A stretch of 64,000 nt of DNA from Ciborinia camelliae (lineage: Eukaryota > Ascomycota > Leotiomycetes > Helotiales > Sclerotiniaceae): assembly GCA_025890175.1 (NCBI GenBank), contig JANPYM010000006.1, positions 124,001 to 188,000 of the forward strand, read 5' to 3'. Under the pieces are notes generated by a model. That model was not told the DNA's origin. It saw only the letters and a list, made by a program, of their open reading frames with translations, and did no database searches. Below, one piece after another: positions 11,924 to 25,621 of the stretch. Each line of letters opens with the position of its first letter. The stretch's first letter is position 1. The position numbers were made by a program, and so were the translations under genes.

Positions 11924-12827
11924 GAGGGAGGATGAATTTGATATGTTTTGTATGACTAATAATTCACCTGCACAATTGTATATGATGGTAGCTGTACTGG
12001 GTGATATGTATTATCCTTCGTATATGAGGTAGAACATTTTGATATAAAATTTAAACCCGTGATTCAATTCTTTCCGTAAAACAACTACAGGGAAATATGC
12101 ACGAGACATGTTTAAAAGTAAGGACAACATTGTCTCCAGCTACAGTCGATAGGTAGATTCGGTTCAACTAGTGCCAATGAAGGAAGCCCTCAACACGTGA
12201 TCAAATACACTCGATCAAATACACGCAGTACGTCAGATTATTTTTAGCCTATGATGGACTTGGAAGTTGGAATGTGAAATTAGAGAGCTCTGACTGGTGA
12301 AGGGGGTGGAACGAATGATGATTGGGCGTGAACCTAGCAACTCACATAGGACATGACTTTAAGTTACTAGTACCTACCTAATAACCAATATTATTATAGA
12401 GAAAGGAAGGAACAGTACAAAACTAATCATATATATTTTGATTTCAGAATCCATCTCAAAAGCGTACAACCATTTTTATTTCATAATGTTAACAATCATT
12501 GCCACAATCAAGATTGGTGATCGTACCATCGAGATTGAGTTGGAGCTTCCTGGCCTCTTCATACCCAATTTCTTTTATGTGGATTAATTAAATTCATCAC
12601 TCTACATCTATCCAGCCACACCCCAAGATTACTATATTGCGCTAAATCGATAATGAAAAGCCGAGAGTGATTAGCCTGAGAAAAACCCCACCAAGAGATT
12701 TCTCCCCACCATCTTTACAATCAACCTGTGAAAAAGGTCGACTCGTCAAAAAAAAAGAGAGAAATCATAGAATTTCTTTCCTCCATACATCGATTCTCAT
12801 CACGATAATTTCATATAGATAATCAAT
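11924..12827. promoter_or_regulatory. Shared upstream region of two divergent genes
   Basis: This 0.9 kb separates the divergent reductase and ARB1-type genes and must hold both promoters. The ARB1 leader side is pyrimidine-rich close to the start codon (tttctttcctccatac at about 12774). A CCTA-type word occurs near 12370. No defined factor site can be assigned. Confidence 0.45.
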
Positions 12828-14820
12828 ATGGTTTCAGCATCAAAAGCCGCTCGTGATGCGAAGAGGGCCGCCGAAGGAAAGCCTGCAAAGAAGACTCTTG
12901 CCTCTAAATCAAAGGCTGGTTCAAAGGTTGCATCCGGTACTTCAACACCTGGCGAATTGGTCCTCGACGCAGAAGGAAACCCTGTTCCTGATGATGATTC
13001 CGCGACAAAGGATATGGATGAAATTAAGAGATTGGCAGCACAAATGGATAAACATGGTCTCTCCGATCGTGTCACAACTGGTGTTCTCAGCTCGCTCAAG
13101 CAAAGTCGTGACGTAAAGATTACCTCTGCATCGCTGGTTTTCCACGGTCGTGTTCTTTTGACCGATACAACAATGGAACTTACATACGGACGTCGATATG
13201 GTTTGTTGGGAGAGAACGGTTGCGGAAAGTCCACTCTCCTCAAGGCTATCGATATGCGCGAATACCCCGTCCCAGATCATGTCGATATCTACTTATTGAA
13301 CGAGGGTGCTCCTCCTAGTGACTTGGGTGCTTTGGAATGGGTCGTCAGAGAAGCCGAGAACGAAATGAAGAGACTCGATGACGAGGCAGAGCGATTGTTG
13401 GAGGAGGAAGGACCTGAGTCCCCTGTCCTTTTGGATCTTTACGAGGTGAGATTTTCTGGACAAAAGACACATTGCATACATTACTAACTGATGATAGCGT
13501 ATGGATACCATGGATCCATCTACTTTCTCCACTCGTGCATCCCTCATTTTGACCGGTCTCGGTTTCAACAAGGTCACTATTCACAAGAAGACCAAGGATA
13601 TGTCTGGTGGTTGGCGTATGCGTGTGGCTTTGGCCAAAGCTCTTTTCGTCAAGCCTTCCCTCCTCCTTCTCGATGACCCTACCGCTCATTTGGATTTGGA
13701 AGCCTGCGTGTGGTTGGAAGAATACTTGAAGAAATGGGACCGAACTCTCATCCTTGTTTCTCACTCTATGGATTTCCTCAACGGTGTTTGCTCCAACATG
13801 ATCGACATGCGTTCAAAACAACTCATCTACTATGGTGGTAACTACGATTCTTACGCAAAGACTAGATATGAACAAGAAGTCAACCAGATGAAGGCCTACC
13901 AGAAACAACAAGATGAAATTGTCCACATCAAGAAATTCATTGCTTCAGCCGGTACATATGCCAACTTGGTCCGACAAGCTAAATCCAGACAAAAGATTTT
14001 GGATAAGATGGAGGCCGATGGTTTGATTCAAAAGGTTGAGGAAGATCGTGTCTTCACTTTCCGTTTCGCAGATGTTGAGAAGCTTCCACCACCAGTTTTG
14101 TCATTCGATGATGTTACTTTCTCATACTCCGGAGATTCCAAGGATGATCTCTACCGAAATCTCGACCTCGGTGTTGACATGGACTCTCGTACTGCCCTCG
14201 TCGGACCTAATGGTGTTGGTAAATCAACCCTTCTCCGTCTCATGACCGGAAAGCTTTCCCCTACTGGAGGAACCGTTTCTCGTCACACACATTTGAAGAT
14301 GGGTGTTTACTCTCAACATTCTTCGGAACAATTGGATCTTACCAAATCCGCCTTGGATTTCGTTAGAGACAAGTATGCTTCCAAGAGTCAAGATTACCAA
14401 TACTGGCGTCAACAACTTGGAAAGTATGGTCTCAGTGGTGAATCTCAAACCGCTTTGATGGGTACTCTTTCCGAAGGACAAAAGTCCAGAATTGTGTTTG
14501 CTCTGTTGGCTATTGATGGACCTAACATGTTGTTGTTGGATGAACCTACCAACGGTTTGGATATTCCTACTATTGACAGTTTGGCTGATGCCATTAACGC
14601 TTTCACTGGTGGTGTTGTTGTTGTTTCTCACGATTTCAGGTAAGAATTCTTCACACAAGACAATGCCATGGAATACATGCTAATGATACATAGATTGCTC
14701 GATAAGATTGCTAAGGACATCATGGTATGCGAGAACCAAACCATCCAGAGATGGGATGGTAGCATCGCCGAGTACAAGAACCACTTGAGAAAGAAGATGG
14801 TTTCCGCCGGTGCTGTATAA
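12828..14820 (+). CDS. ARB1: ARB1/ABCF2-type twin-cassette ATPase, ribosome biogenesis
   Basis: Exons 12828-13445, 13498-14639 and 14694-14820 join in frame to 628 codons, close to yeast Arb1 (610). The introns (13446-13497, 14640-14693) are 52-54 bp, with GTGAGA/GTAAGA donors and branch-like ACTAAC/GCTAAT sites. Cassette 1 has Walker [10 protein letters not shown] (128-136), signature SGGW (242-245) and Walker [13 protein letters not shown] (from 261); the DDPTAHLD variant, instead of DEPTNHLD, is characteristic of ARB1/ABCF2. Cassette 2 has [17 protein letters not shown] and [11 protein letters not shown]. There are no membrane segments, as expected for ABCF proteins. The N-terminus is Lys/Ala-rich. 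Known role in yeast: 40S and 60S biogenesis and export. The start has no competing in-frame ATG nearby. Confidence 0.95.
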
Positions 14821-17000
14821 AGTGGATATATATTTACCAATCGTCACTCGTAAAATATCCAGTCCGAATAAAAGTTTGATTGATTCATCGAAGGACGACC
14901 TGACATATGGGACGGTATTTACCAAGAGCCATCTCTCAAGGCCATCTGTCACGACCCAAATTACTGAGGAGGTCGCGGAGGGATTGGATTGGGGGCGGTG
15001 CAGGATGTTGAAACACGACTTTTTGGTGGGGGATAGAATTCGAGTCGGTTTAGATGGCGTTTAATGTGTGCAAATTTTTATCAAAAACAAAAACATTATT
15101 AAATATTTTGTTGGTTACTGTGATGTGCTGTGCTGTGATTGCTGATGCCCTAGGTAGTTGATGAAGGATAGATATGACTTGAATATAATGTGACATGGTG
15201 ACTTTTAATAAGTTCATAATAAGCTTGCTGGTTGATGGCGTAGAAATTAGAAATTGGAAGTTGGAGGTGTGTGGATGTGGGTCTGGATTTGGATTTGGAT
15301 TTGGATTTGAATCTGGATCTGGATGGATCTTGGCAGACCTGGACAGACTGGACCCCGACTGGACCCGATCGGATTGATGGATGGATGATTGGAGGAGGGA
15401 GGGAGGGGATTGAGTTAGTGAGGGAGGGAGGGAGGGAGTGAGGGGATTGATGGATGGAATTTATGAATGTATTGTACTTGGGTTAGGTAGGTATGATATT
15501 TGGGAGGGAGGGGAGGGAGTTGGGTTGGGGTGAGTTGGGTTGGGTTGGGTTGGGTTAAAGTAGAATAGAGTAGAGGTAGAGTAGAGGCAGAGTACTGTAG
15601 AGTAGAGGATGGAGAGTAGAAGAGTAGAACAGAGTAGGAGTAGAGGCAGAGGCAGAGGCAGAGGGCAGGGTACACATTGAATTTCTATGGACGGACAGAG
15701 TGGACGGAGTATAAGAACTAGGTAGGTTGGTAGGATGTAGGTTGGTAGGATGTAGTGGAGGGCTGGGGGTGAATGGGTATTGGGTATTGGATGAGTGAGT
15801 GATGAGTGATGAGTGATGGGTGAATGGATGGATGGATGGATGTTCTAGATTGATTTATTTTGGGGTTATTGATTGGGAATTGTACTTAGGTACTTAGAGA
15901 GATAGGTTGGTTGGTTGGTTGGAAGGGAGGTACGGAGGGGGAGGTATTGGGTACGATGACTTAGTTATTGTTATGTTGAGAGATAGGTATATTATATTGC
16001 TGTTCAAATTTGAAAAGAGAAGAGAAGAGATGTTAAAATGAATATTATATATTACCTAGATATAAAGAAGAAAGAGATGAAAAATCTCATTCATAAGATT
16101 CTTGATCTATTCTATTCTTTTCATAGGTATGGATGTGTCTATGGTATTGTTTTGCATTGCATTGTATTGTTTTTTGATAAAGTATATCCTCATCGACAAT
16201 CCCATTATTCAATTGTTAGCAGTCTCAATGAAATTCCAATCATCAAAGGGAAAATATCGTGATAAAGTGCTTTTCTCTCTAATCAACAACATTTCGGAAT
16301 TCTCCCTATTAGGTATTCTCTTTCTTTCTCTTTCTATTCTTGCCTTTGGCTGGCTGAAGAAGATCTCTTGTTTAAATTTCTCCTAATTGAACCCATCTAG
16401 CAATTTCGAAAACGGCAATCAATAAATATACTTAACTTACTACCATATTATCGAGATAACTTTATACTTAAAATATCTACTATCTATCCATATATGACTA
16501 TTATGACAATCAAACTTTGATCTCTCATCTCAATTCCCTACTTCTTTCTTTCTTTCCTTAATCAATTCACTTAAAAAAGATTTCTCATCTGATCTATTTC
16601 ATCCCGAGTCCTCATCTCACATCTCATCCAATCATTATACACATCTCAATTCATTAAGGAGAGGATTTGAATTTTTTGAATGAGTGAGTGCCGATTGATG
16701 ATTGTGATAAGAGAAGTTTAATACCGTTGTATCAATAAACCACCACCACCACCACCACCACCACACCCAAAGAAAAAAAAAACGAAATACCCCCAAAGTC
16801 GTCTTGTACCAATTTCAATCCATCAATCAAATCTAAATCTATACGAACCCTTCCCTTCCTTTTCCACTTCCTCTTGTCTTGTCGCAGACCCTCAAAACTT
16901 TTCCATGGAGCGCAAAACCCAAATCAATAAAATATAAAGTTAATAATTTGGTTATATACAATTACATGAGAGTGGATGGGCGCGGAAGAAGAAGAAGAAA
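14821..17000. repeat. G-rich low-complexity spacer before the INO80 gene
   Basis: 3' flank of the ARB1 gene, then simple-sequence DNA: GGATTT hexamers at about 15285-15309, GGGA and GGGTT words at 15380-15560, GAGGCA hexamers at about 15640-15665, GGATG words at 15825-15842, and (CAC)8 at 16741-16764. The plus strand is conspicuously G-rich. The last about 240 bp are the likely INO80 promoter or leader. No gene seen. Confidence 0.65.
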
Positions 17001-20000
17001 ATGGACTCGAGATTTCATGCTACTGTGATGCGACGGGCGGAAAATGATGAAGAAGAGGCTCCAGCTGTAATAAGGCGAGATGGGATAATGAATGGACCAA
17101 GCACAACCAGCACCACCAGCAGTACCAGCACCACCAACCGCTCAAATATATCTTACGACGTTGGCTCCCCGAGACAACAATCACAAACTGAAATTCGTTC
17201 AATTCTAAATCCATCACCAACAACTTCCGCCGGCGCACACGCACAATTCAATCAATACCATCCACCCAGAGCGTCATCTCAACTTACACCATCACACATT
17301 CCTCTTCAACCAACTCCAGTTCCGTTGAGTACCCCTTCGTATCAAAGTGGAAGAGATTCTAGTTATCAACGCGATCAACGCGATCAACGCGATCAAAAAC
17401 CCACCAGTAATTACTACGATCCGACTTCCGACTCGAGTGAAAGAAGAACTACGGACACTAGATGGAACGATAGGGAAGCTAAGACATCACAAGTAAGATA
17501 TTTTCCCAGAAACCCACGTAAAGGATATTCAATCTCCTAACCACTTACAACAGAATCGTGATTCTTATCCATACCAACAAAATCCACCACCCCAACAATC
17601 TGCGGATGGTCTACTGAATCATTATCAAGGAGCCTATAAATCTCCTGTCAATACTCATTTTCCACCACGGTCGCCCATCTCACACGCGCATCCACCAGGT
17701 CGCGTACCTTCAGTGACACAATCACCAAGAATCGCCACGATGGAATCACCAGTCACTCGACATAATGGTATTGGTGGAGGATCAGTGAAGCAAGAAAGAC
17801 CAGTCATTAAACAAGAGCCGGTACCAGCGAGTGTAAGTCGCAATTATCTTCACATTTCTCATTTCACATTTCACAATTTCACCTTTGATCAACATTTTCT
17901 AATTGATTTCCCATCAGACTCCTAGCAGACCAGCAGATCCAATGGCCTTCTCGAGTATTTTATCCAGCGCGGCTCCTGAACCTGCTCCCACTCCTAAACC
18001 TCAACCAACCCCCACACCTATCGTATCCAAACCTCGCAAACCTTCACGACAAGCTATGCCTACCTTCAAGCCGGACCCCCCATCGGCCCCTAGTTCTCGA
18101 CAATCCTCAATCGCACCGGCTCCTCCTCCACCGTCTACAACATCGCGAGTACCTGCAAAGCGCAAGGCGAATGGGGAAACGAAATCTACCCCGAAACCTA
18201 AACCTTTTACAAAGGATCAAGAAAGGGATATCGTCATTTTGATGACAAAGTTGGACAGGGAACCAGAAGACAGCGATGTAGAATTCACGGAAGAGAAGAA
18301 ACTCTATCAAACGAGAGGGCTCAAACGAAAGCTAGAGGTCGAGAAGATTGAGATTGCGAAGACAAAGCATCGTCGAACGGATTTCGCCAGTTCAATGGCC
18401 AAGAAGTTAGGAAAGCATTCTAAAGCGGGTGAGGAGCGATATAGAGAGGTTGAAGGAGATGCAGCCATTTCTAAAGTACAAGCCGATGAGATCCAAACCG
18501 AAAAGGAGCGCAAAAAAGATATGCAGAGGAAGCGTCGTCGCGAGAAGACTGTTCAGAATAATATGGAACAGAAGGAGATTGCCTTGGCCAAGGCTCAAGC
18601 AGCACAAGATGATCAAGAACGAACCAAGTTTCTCCGTGATGCTCAGAGAGCAGAAAAGAAGGCACAACAAACCAAACAGATCCTTGCTAGAGGAGATAAG
18701 GGTCCAGAGATTCGAGCAGTTTCACCCATGGAACCTAATATGCAGGGAGGTAGTATGTCGACATTTACAACTGTGGATCCTGATTCGACCAAGAAACCAA
18801 AGCGTGGTGGTGCTCGACCTAGAAAGTCTAAAGAACAGAAGCAGGCAGAGAAGGATTCGGCGGCTGCTGCTCAGGAGGCCATTGACAAAGGAGAATCACC
18901 CGCACTCATGCCAATTAGGGATGCATCAGAGTTTAAAGATATGAAGCCACTTCCTTCGAAAGAAGGAGGTACGAAAATTAAGCTCAAGTTCAAGGCACCA
19001 ACAACAGAACCGGTGGAAGTCAAGGAAGAATCTCCTTCTGCTCCAGTTGATCAACACAATACTAAGTCGTTCCATGCTGTCTATGATCAAATCTGGAAGG
19101 ATCTTGCCCGAAAAGAGGTTCCTAAGGTCTACAAGCTGGCCACGGATTCTTACTCCATTCGAGCGTCCAATCTGAAGAAGACGGCCATCTTGGCTTCAAA
19201 GGAAGCCAAACGATGGCAATTGCGAACGAATAAGGGTACCAAGGATCTTCAAGCTCGTGCCAAGCGTGTTATGAGAGAGATGATGTCTTTCTGGAAACGC
19301 AATGAACGTGAGGAACGTGATACTCGAAGAGCTGCGGAGAAGCAGGAGATTGAGAACGCTAAGAAAGCCGAAGCTGATCGTGAAGCGAATAGGCAGAAGA
19401 GAAAGCTCAATTTCCTCATCTCGCAAACTGAGCTCTACTCCCATTTCATCGGCAAGAAGATCAAAACAGATGAGGTGGAGAGGTCTACCGATCATCCTGA
19501 CGTTGCGGTTCCGGACAAGGCAGATCATGCGAAGCCCGATCATGGCGATCTACCAGAAGGTTCTACCCTAGCAAAGGTTACGAACTTTGAGGATCTTGAC
19601 TTTGATGCTGAGGATGATTCGGTATTGAAAGCTGCCGCTATGGCTAATGCTCAAAATGCCATTCAGGAAGCCCAGAATAAGGCTAGAGCATTCAATAAAC
19701 AAGATGATGCACCTGCCATGGATGATGAAGGAGAGATGAACTTTCAAAATCCTGCTGGTATGGGTGATGTCGACATTGAACAACCAAAGATGCTCCAAGC
19801 TCAACTGAAGGAATATCAACTGAAGGGTCTCAATTGGCTTGTCAATCTTTACGAGCAAGGTATCAATGGTATCTTGGCAGATGAGATGGGTCTTGGTAAG
19901 ACTGTTCAGTCGATTTCAGTCATGGCTTATCTGGCGGAGAAGCATGGTATCTGGGGTCCATTCTTGGTTGTTGCTCCCGCATCAACACTTCACAATTGGC

Positions 20001-22561
20001 AACAAGAAATTACCAAATTCGTTCCAAAGTTGAAGGTACTACCATATTGGGGTACAGCAGCAGATCGAAAGGTTCTCCGAAGGTTTTGGGATCGAAAACA
20101 TATCACTTATACTGAGGATGCTCCCTTTCACGTACTTATCACTTCTTACCAACTCGTCGTCTCGGATGTTGCTTATTTCCAAAAGATGAAGTGGCAATAT
20201 ATGATTTTGGATGAGGCTCAAGCTATTAAGAGTTCACAAAGTTCTCGATGGAAGAGTTTACTTGGTTTCCATTGCAGAAATCGTCTTCTGTTGACTGGTA
20301 CTCCTATTCAAAACAACATGCAAGAACTTTGGGCCTTGCTACATTTCATCATGCCTAGTTTGTTCGATTCTCACGACGAATTCAGTGAGTGGTTCTCGAA
20401 GGATATTGAAAGCCACGCTCAAAGTAACACCAAACTCAATGAGGATCAACTTAAGCGTTTGCACATGATTTTGAAACCTTTCATGCTTCGTCGTGTTAAG
20501 AAGCATGTGCAAAAGGAGTTGGGTGATAAGATTGAAGAGGATATCTTCTGCGATCTTACTTATCGTCAACGAGCATACTACAGCAACCTTCGAAATCAAA
20601 TCAGTATCATGGATCTCATCGAGAAGGCAACAATCGGAGATGATAATGATACTGGAACTTTGATGAATTTGGTGATGCAATTTCGAAAGGTTTGTAATCA
20701 TCCAGATCTTTTCGAACGTGCTGAAACTACTTCGCCTTTGTCTTTCAGTTACTTTGCTGAGGCTGGTTCATTTTTGAGAGAAGGTCCCAATGTCACCGTG
20801 GCTTACTCTGCACGTAATATGATCGAGTACTCATTACCTCGATTGATATGGCGTGAGGGTGGACGACTTGACTTGCCTGGGCGGGACAATGAGAAAGCTG
20901 GCATCAAGGCCAAATGTTTGGAGTCCCTTTTCAACATTTGGAACCCTGAGAACATTGTTGATAGTTCTAAAGAAAACGGGTCATTTTCATGGCTTCGTTT
21001 TGCCAATACTTCGGTACAAGAGATATCAACTGCTTCAAGGAAGGATGTTTTTGCTCGTGCTGTGGATGTTGTTAAGAATCCAAAGACTCTTGGCAGATTC
21101 AACATTGTCTATGATGAAGAGGAAGACAAGAACTACACCCCAGTTCATTCTATGCTTCAAATCATCGATAGGAAAGATCGTAAGCCTCTTGCCGAAGTTA
21201 CAAATGAGGGATATCTCAATAAACTTTTCAATGTAGCCAAAGATGTTTGGGCTGAATCTGGTATGAGTCGAATGGAACAATGTGGTCGACCAAGTGCAAC
21301 CGCACCTCCAATTGAAGTCACTTGTACGAGTAGAGGTGCCGTCATTGAGAGACAGAAGATCTTATTCAATGTATCCATGAGACGTGCACTATTTGGTCCT
21401 TCACCTGTTGAAGAGAAAGCAATGATTACCTCAAAGGTTTCACCATCATTCTATCCACCAAGACCAATGTTACCCTCACCTACTTCGGAAAAACAACGAT
21501 TCACCAATATCAAAGTACCATCAATGCGTCGCTTCGTTACAGATTCCGGTAAACTTGCTAAGTTAGATGGTTTACTTACCAAACTTAAAGAAGGTGGTCA
21601 TCGTGTTCTTTTGTATTTCCAAATGACACGTATGATTGATCTCATGGAAGAGTATTTGACTTATCGTAATTACAAGTACCTTCGTCTTGATGGTTCCACC
21701 AAACTTGAGGATAGAAGAGATACTGTTCACGATTTCCAAACTAGACCAGAGATCTTTATATTCTTGTTGAGTACTAGAGCTGGTGGTTTAGGTATTAATC
21801 TTACCAGTGCTGATACAGTCATTTTCTACGATTCCGATTGGAATCCTACAATTGATAGTCAAGCTATGGATCGTGCACATCGTCTAGGACAAACTCGACA
21901 AGTTACCGTATACCGTATGATTACTCGTGGTACGATCGAAGAGAGAATCCGCAAGAGAGCTTTACAGAAAGAAGAGGTTCAAAAGGTTGTAATGACTGGT
22001 GGTGCTGGTGGTGGAGTCGATTTCAATGCTAGAAGCAAGGAGAATAGAACAAAAGATATTGCTATGTGGTTGGTGGATGATGAGGAGGCGGCAGAGATTG
22101 AGAGGAAGGAGGCTGAACAGCTTCGATATGAAGCTGAGAATCCTACTGCCGCCAACAATAAAAAGGTGAAGGGTAAGGGAAAGAAAGCAAAGGAGGGTGG
22201 TGGAGGTAGTTTGGAGGATCTTTATCATGAGGGTGAGTTTTGATTATTTAGTCTTTTTGGTAGATGTTCATAGCGTGATTTTAGTTTCATCTATGGAGAG
22301 ATAGATGGGACGATAATCATGAGATGATTGTTATGATGATGGAAATCATGGGCTAACTTTTGGATCATAGGCGAAGGTCATTTTGATGATGGATCGAATC
22401 GTCCTAGTGGTGCTGCAACACCAATCGCAGGTGATGCGGGGAAGAAAAAGGGCTCGAGTCATAGGAAGAGTAGTGGTGGTGGTGGTGGTGGTGGGAGTAA
22501 AAAGGCTAAGACGGCTAAACAAAGGTTGGCTATGGCGGATGGGGATGTGGATATGGGTTAG
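17001..22561 (+). CDS. INO80: INO80 chromatin-remodelling ATPase
   Basis: Exons 17001-17492, 17554-17832, 17918-22232 and 22371-22561 give 1758 aa, as expected for fungal Ino80. The last intron (22233-22370) ends just before a Gly/Lys-rich tail ([13 protein letters not shown]). In order: a Ser/Pro/Gln-rich N-terminus, a Lys/Glu coiled-coil region, the DBINO actin/DNA-binding region at about 640-780 ([18 protein letters not shown] onward), SNF2 helicase motif I DEMGLGKT at about 912, motif II DEAQ at about 1022 (DEAQ rather than DEAH is an Ino80 trait), a long insertion between the lobes, then motif [12 protein letters not shown] (about 1542) and motif [15 protein letters not shown]. Role: catalytic subunit of the INO80 complex, which slides and edits nucleosomes in transcription, replication and DNA repair. 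Confidence 0.96.
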
Positions 22562-23922
22562 CTGGGTGATGGTGGGATGGGTTGGGAATTGAGAGATATG
22601 ATGGATGGATGATGGAATGGCATGGGATGGTATGGATGGGTGGGAATTCACATTTGTACGATTGATTGATGGCTTGCTAGTAATTTGCCAGGAATTTTAC
22701 TGGTTGCTGGGTTGGTGAATGGATGGATGGGTGGGTGGATGGATGGATGGGTAATATTATGACAGATGGGGTATTTTCTTCTTCTTCTTCTTCTTCTTCT
22801 TCTTTGCTGCTGGGTGGGTTGGTGGGTGGGGAATGGAGAATGGAGAATGGAGAATAGGCAAGGGGATGGGGATAGGGGATAGGGAATGGGGAAAAGTAAA
22901 CTTTGAGCTTTCTTTGATGGAGCTCGGAGCCTGGAGCTAAAATAAAAGAACTTTTTTTTTGTTGAGGAAGTAGGGATGGGAAGGTATTTGATGCATGCAT
23001 GGATTGATGTGGATGCGGATCCGGATACCTGTCTGATTGTTCGATAGATAGATTGACTGGCTGGCTGGGCTGACTGGCTGGGCTGAGCTGGGCTGGGCTG
23101 GGCTGGGCTGGGCTGTATTTATATTATATTATTGAGATGATATTGAGATATTATATTGAGATATTACATTGAGATGTTACATTGAGATATTATATTGGGG
23201 AAAATTGCCTTTATTATATTCTAGTGCATTGCATTCTGTAGATTCTTGGGGTTGGGGGTTTGAGTTGCGGGTTGGGGGTTGTGGAAGAGATGTAGAAGGG
23301 AGGGGAAGTTTTGGTAGGGAGAAGGGAGAAAGGAGGGAGAAAGGAAGGAAGGGAGGAAGGAAGTTGAGGTTGAGAAGATACATTGGTGGTGGATTGATAG
23401 CAACAATAGTAACAATATTAATAATAGGAATAATTTGAAGAACAACGATATTGCACATCTAGCTTATAAATTCTTCGCTACTATCCAGGGTTAACTTGTA
23501 TATATATATAGGTACCTATGATTTGATAGATACCGGTTGACCTACATACCTATGTACCTATGTACGAATATAGTACGGAGCTGTGCTACTCCATACTCCA
23601 ATCGTTTATCATCGATAACTGACGAACCAATACCTACTCACCTAGGTACCACCTACCACCTAGAGAGGTCGGGAGGTACCTACTAGGGTAGCGAGGGATT
23701 TACCCCTCTTTTCCGCGGTTAAATTCGTGTTCCTGCTACCAAGTGCCTACTTACCTACCTAGGATCTCGTCAATTTCATTCATCTCTACTCTACTCTACT
23801 CTACTCCTCCACTCCACCTCGATAAAAGTTATCTATCAGCATATTTATCAATTCATCACTAGAGATTTCTTTCTTTTTCTCTCAACTCTGCAAAATCAAA
23901 ATCAACTCAAAATCAACTCACG
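22562..23922. repeat. Low-complexity spacer after INO80
   Basis: Contains GGATG/GGGTG words (22590-22760), (TTC)n at about 22779-22803, GGGCT pentamers at about 23080-23115, a 13-bp tandem array of attgagatatta(t/c) at 23131-23197, G-rich purine DNA to about 23370 and several CTAGG/GGTACC words at 23510-23765. Open frames on both strands are compositional artefacts. Confidence 0.65.
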
Positions 23923-25621
23923 ATGCCTTCTTCTTCTTCTTCACCTCTCCCTTCCCCTCCCCCTTCATCATCAATAATCAACGACGCCCCCAAATTTTAC
24001 GATAGCATCGCCGATCGATATGATAAATACTACGGGCATAATCCGGGATTGTTGGGGTTTATTAGGGAGAGTTTGGAGGGGTTGGAGCGTGGGGCGGGCG
24101 TCGAGGTATGTATGAGGGGATGTGAGATGTGTGTGAGGGGATGGGATGGGTGGTTTTTCTTTGGGGGGTTTTTTTTAGAATGGATTGGGTTGGCTTGGCT
24201 TGGCTTGGCTTGACTTGAATAGTGGGGGATCTAGTTGATCTTTTGGATAGAAAAAAGAGATATGATTGATATACTCCGATTTCCAGCTAAGTGGTTGAGA
24301 AGTGGAAATGGAAATATCTGGGTGCTTTTGGATGAGAAGTGAAAATATCTGGGTGCTTTGAATGTGAAGCTGGCTGGCGTTTTTGGATGGGATGATTCTT
24401 GAATGGGGAGGAGGAGGAGGATGCGGATGCGGAAGTTTTGATGGATGGTGGCATGGACTCAAGTGACTACTGAGATCCTTCCATCTTCTCTCCTTCTTTA
24501 CTTACTCACTCATCCTCCTTCTATTTCTATCCTTTATCTCTTCTTACCTACCTACCTACACACTACCACTTTCACTACACACCTAAAATTACACACCTCC
24601 CCACCAAACCACCATCCACCGTCCACCCCCATCAAGCTAACCTCCACAAACCACCACTAACCTCACCCATAGATCCTAGACATAGGCAGCGGCACAGGTA
24701 TCCCGGTCTCGCACTCCATCATCGAATCCGGGCGGCGCCTCCACGGAATCGATTTTTCCCCCTCCATGATCTCCCTCGCTCGCACCAATGTCCCCAGTCC
24801 CCACGCGACATTCGAACTCGTCAATATGTTTGATTATGTACCGGATCGAGTAAATCAATTCGATGCGGCGTTTGCGGTGTTTTCGTGGTTTCATTGTACG
24901 ATGGGCCAGTTGCGGGAGTTGGTGGGGAAATTGGGTAAGGGGGGGGAGTGGGTTAGGGTCNNNNNNNNNNGTTGGTGGGGAAATTGGGTAAGGGGGGGGA
25001 GTGGGTTAGGGTCGGGGGTGGCTTGTTTATTGGGTGGGTGGGTTTTGGTTTTGGGGTTTTTCTTGGGGAGGGAATGGGGGAGCATGTTTTGAATTTGATT
25101 TTGTTTATTGAATAGTTTTGCTGGCTGGCTAGCTTGCTTCCTTCCTTCCTTCCTCCCTTATTTTTCTACCCGCAGGTTTCAAATATCTTTCCTTTCAAGT
25201 TTCGCGAGATGAAAATAAAAATAAAAATAAAAATCACTGACTCCTCAACCTTACAGCACGGTATTAGCCGAAGATGCGGTGGGTACGAGGGAAGAAATGT
25301 ATGATGAAGAGAGAGTTAGTTTCCTTTTCTTCTCCCCCCACCTCATTCATTAATCCCACATCCCACATCCTCTTTTCTCATCCATCCCCCATCCTCTTTT
25401 CTATCCCTCCCTAACCCCAACAGCTCTCCGCAAGCAATGTCCCTCATCGATTCATGAACCACGTTTTTGGCAACCTGCTCTTCACGAAGAAAGGATGGGA
25501 ACGGGTTTTGAGCGAGAATGGGTTTGAGATTTTGAAGATGGAGAGGGCGGATTTTTTGCCGGAGGGGGGGGAGTCGGATGTGGAAATGCATTTTTGGATT
25601 ACGGCTAGGAGGGTGGGGTAG
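23923..25621 (+). CDS. Class I SAM-dependent methyltransferase, split by an assembly gap
   Basis: Exons 23923-24105, 24673-24960 continuing at 25014-25033, 25257-25314 and 25424-25621 give 248 aa once a duplicated 53-base gap segment (24961-25013) is ignored. N-terminal FYDSIADRYDKYY is the usual leader of these enzymes. Motif I LDIGSGTG (about 63-70) binds SAM, followed by GIDFSPSMISLAR (acidic post-motif) and FDAAFAVFSWFHC (motif II/III). Collapsing the gap yields WVRVGGGLFIG, then TVLAEDAVGTREEMYDEE, a normal post-motif region. The C-terminus is FLPEGGESDVEMHFWITARR. As written, the frame breaks after 24960. Intron 1 (24106-24672, 567 bp) is unusually long here. The substrate cannot be told from sequence. 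Confidence 0.8.
24918..25013. other. 10-N gap flanked by identical 43-bp copies (probable assembly artefact)
   Basis: Bases 24918-24960 and 24971-25013 are identical (43 bp, starting gttggtggggaaattggg) and sit directly on both sides of the Ns at 24961-24970. This is what two overlapping contig ends joined without merging look like. Removing 53 bases restores the methyltransferase frame. Confidence 0.9.
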
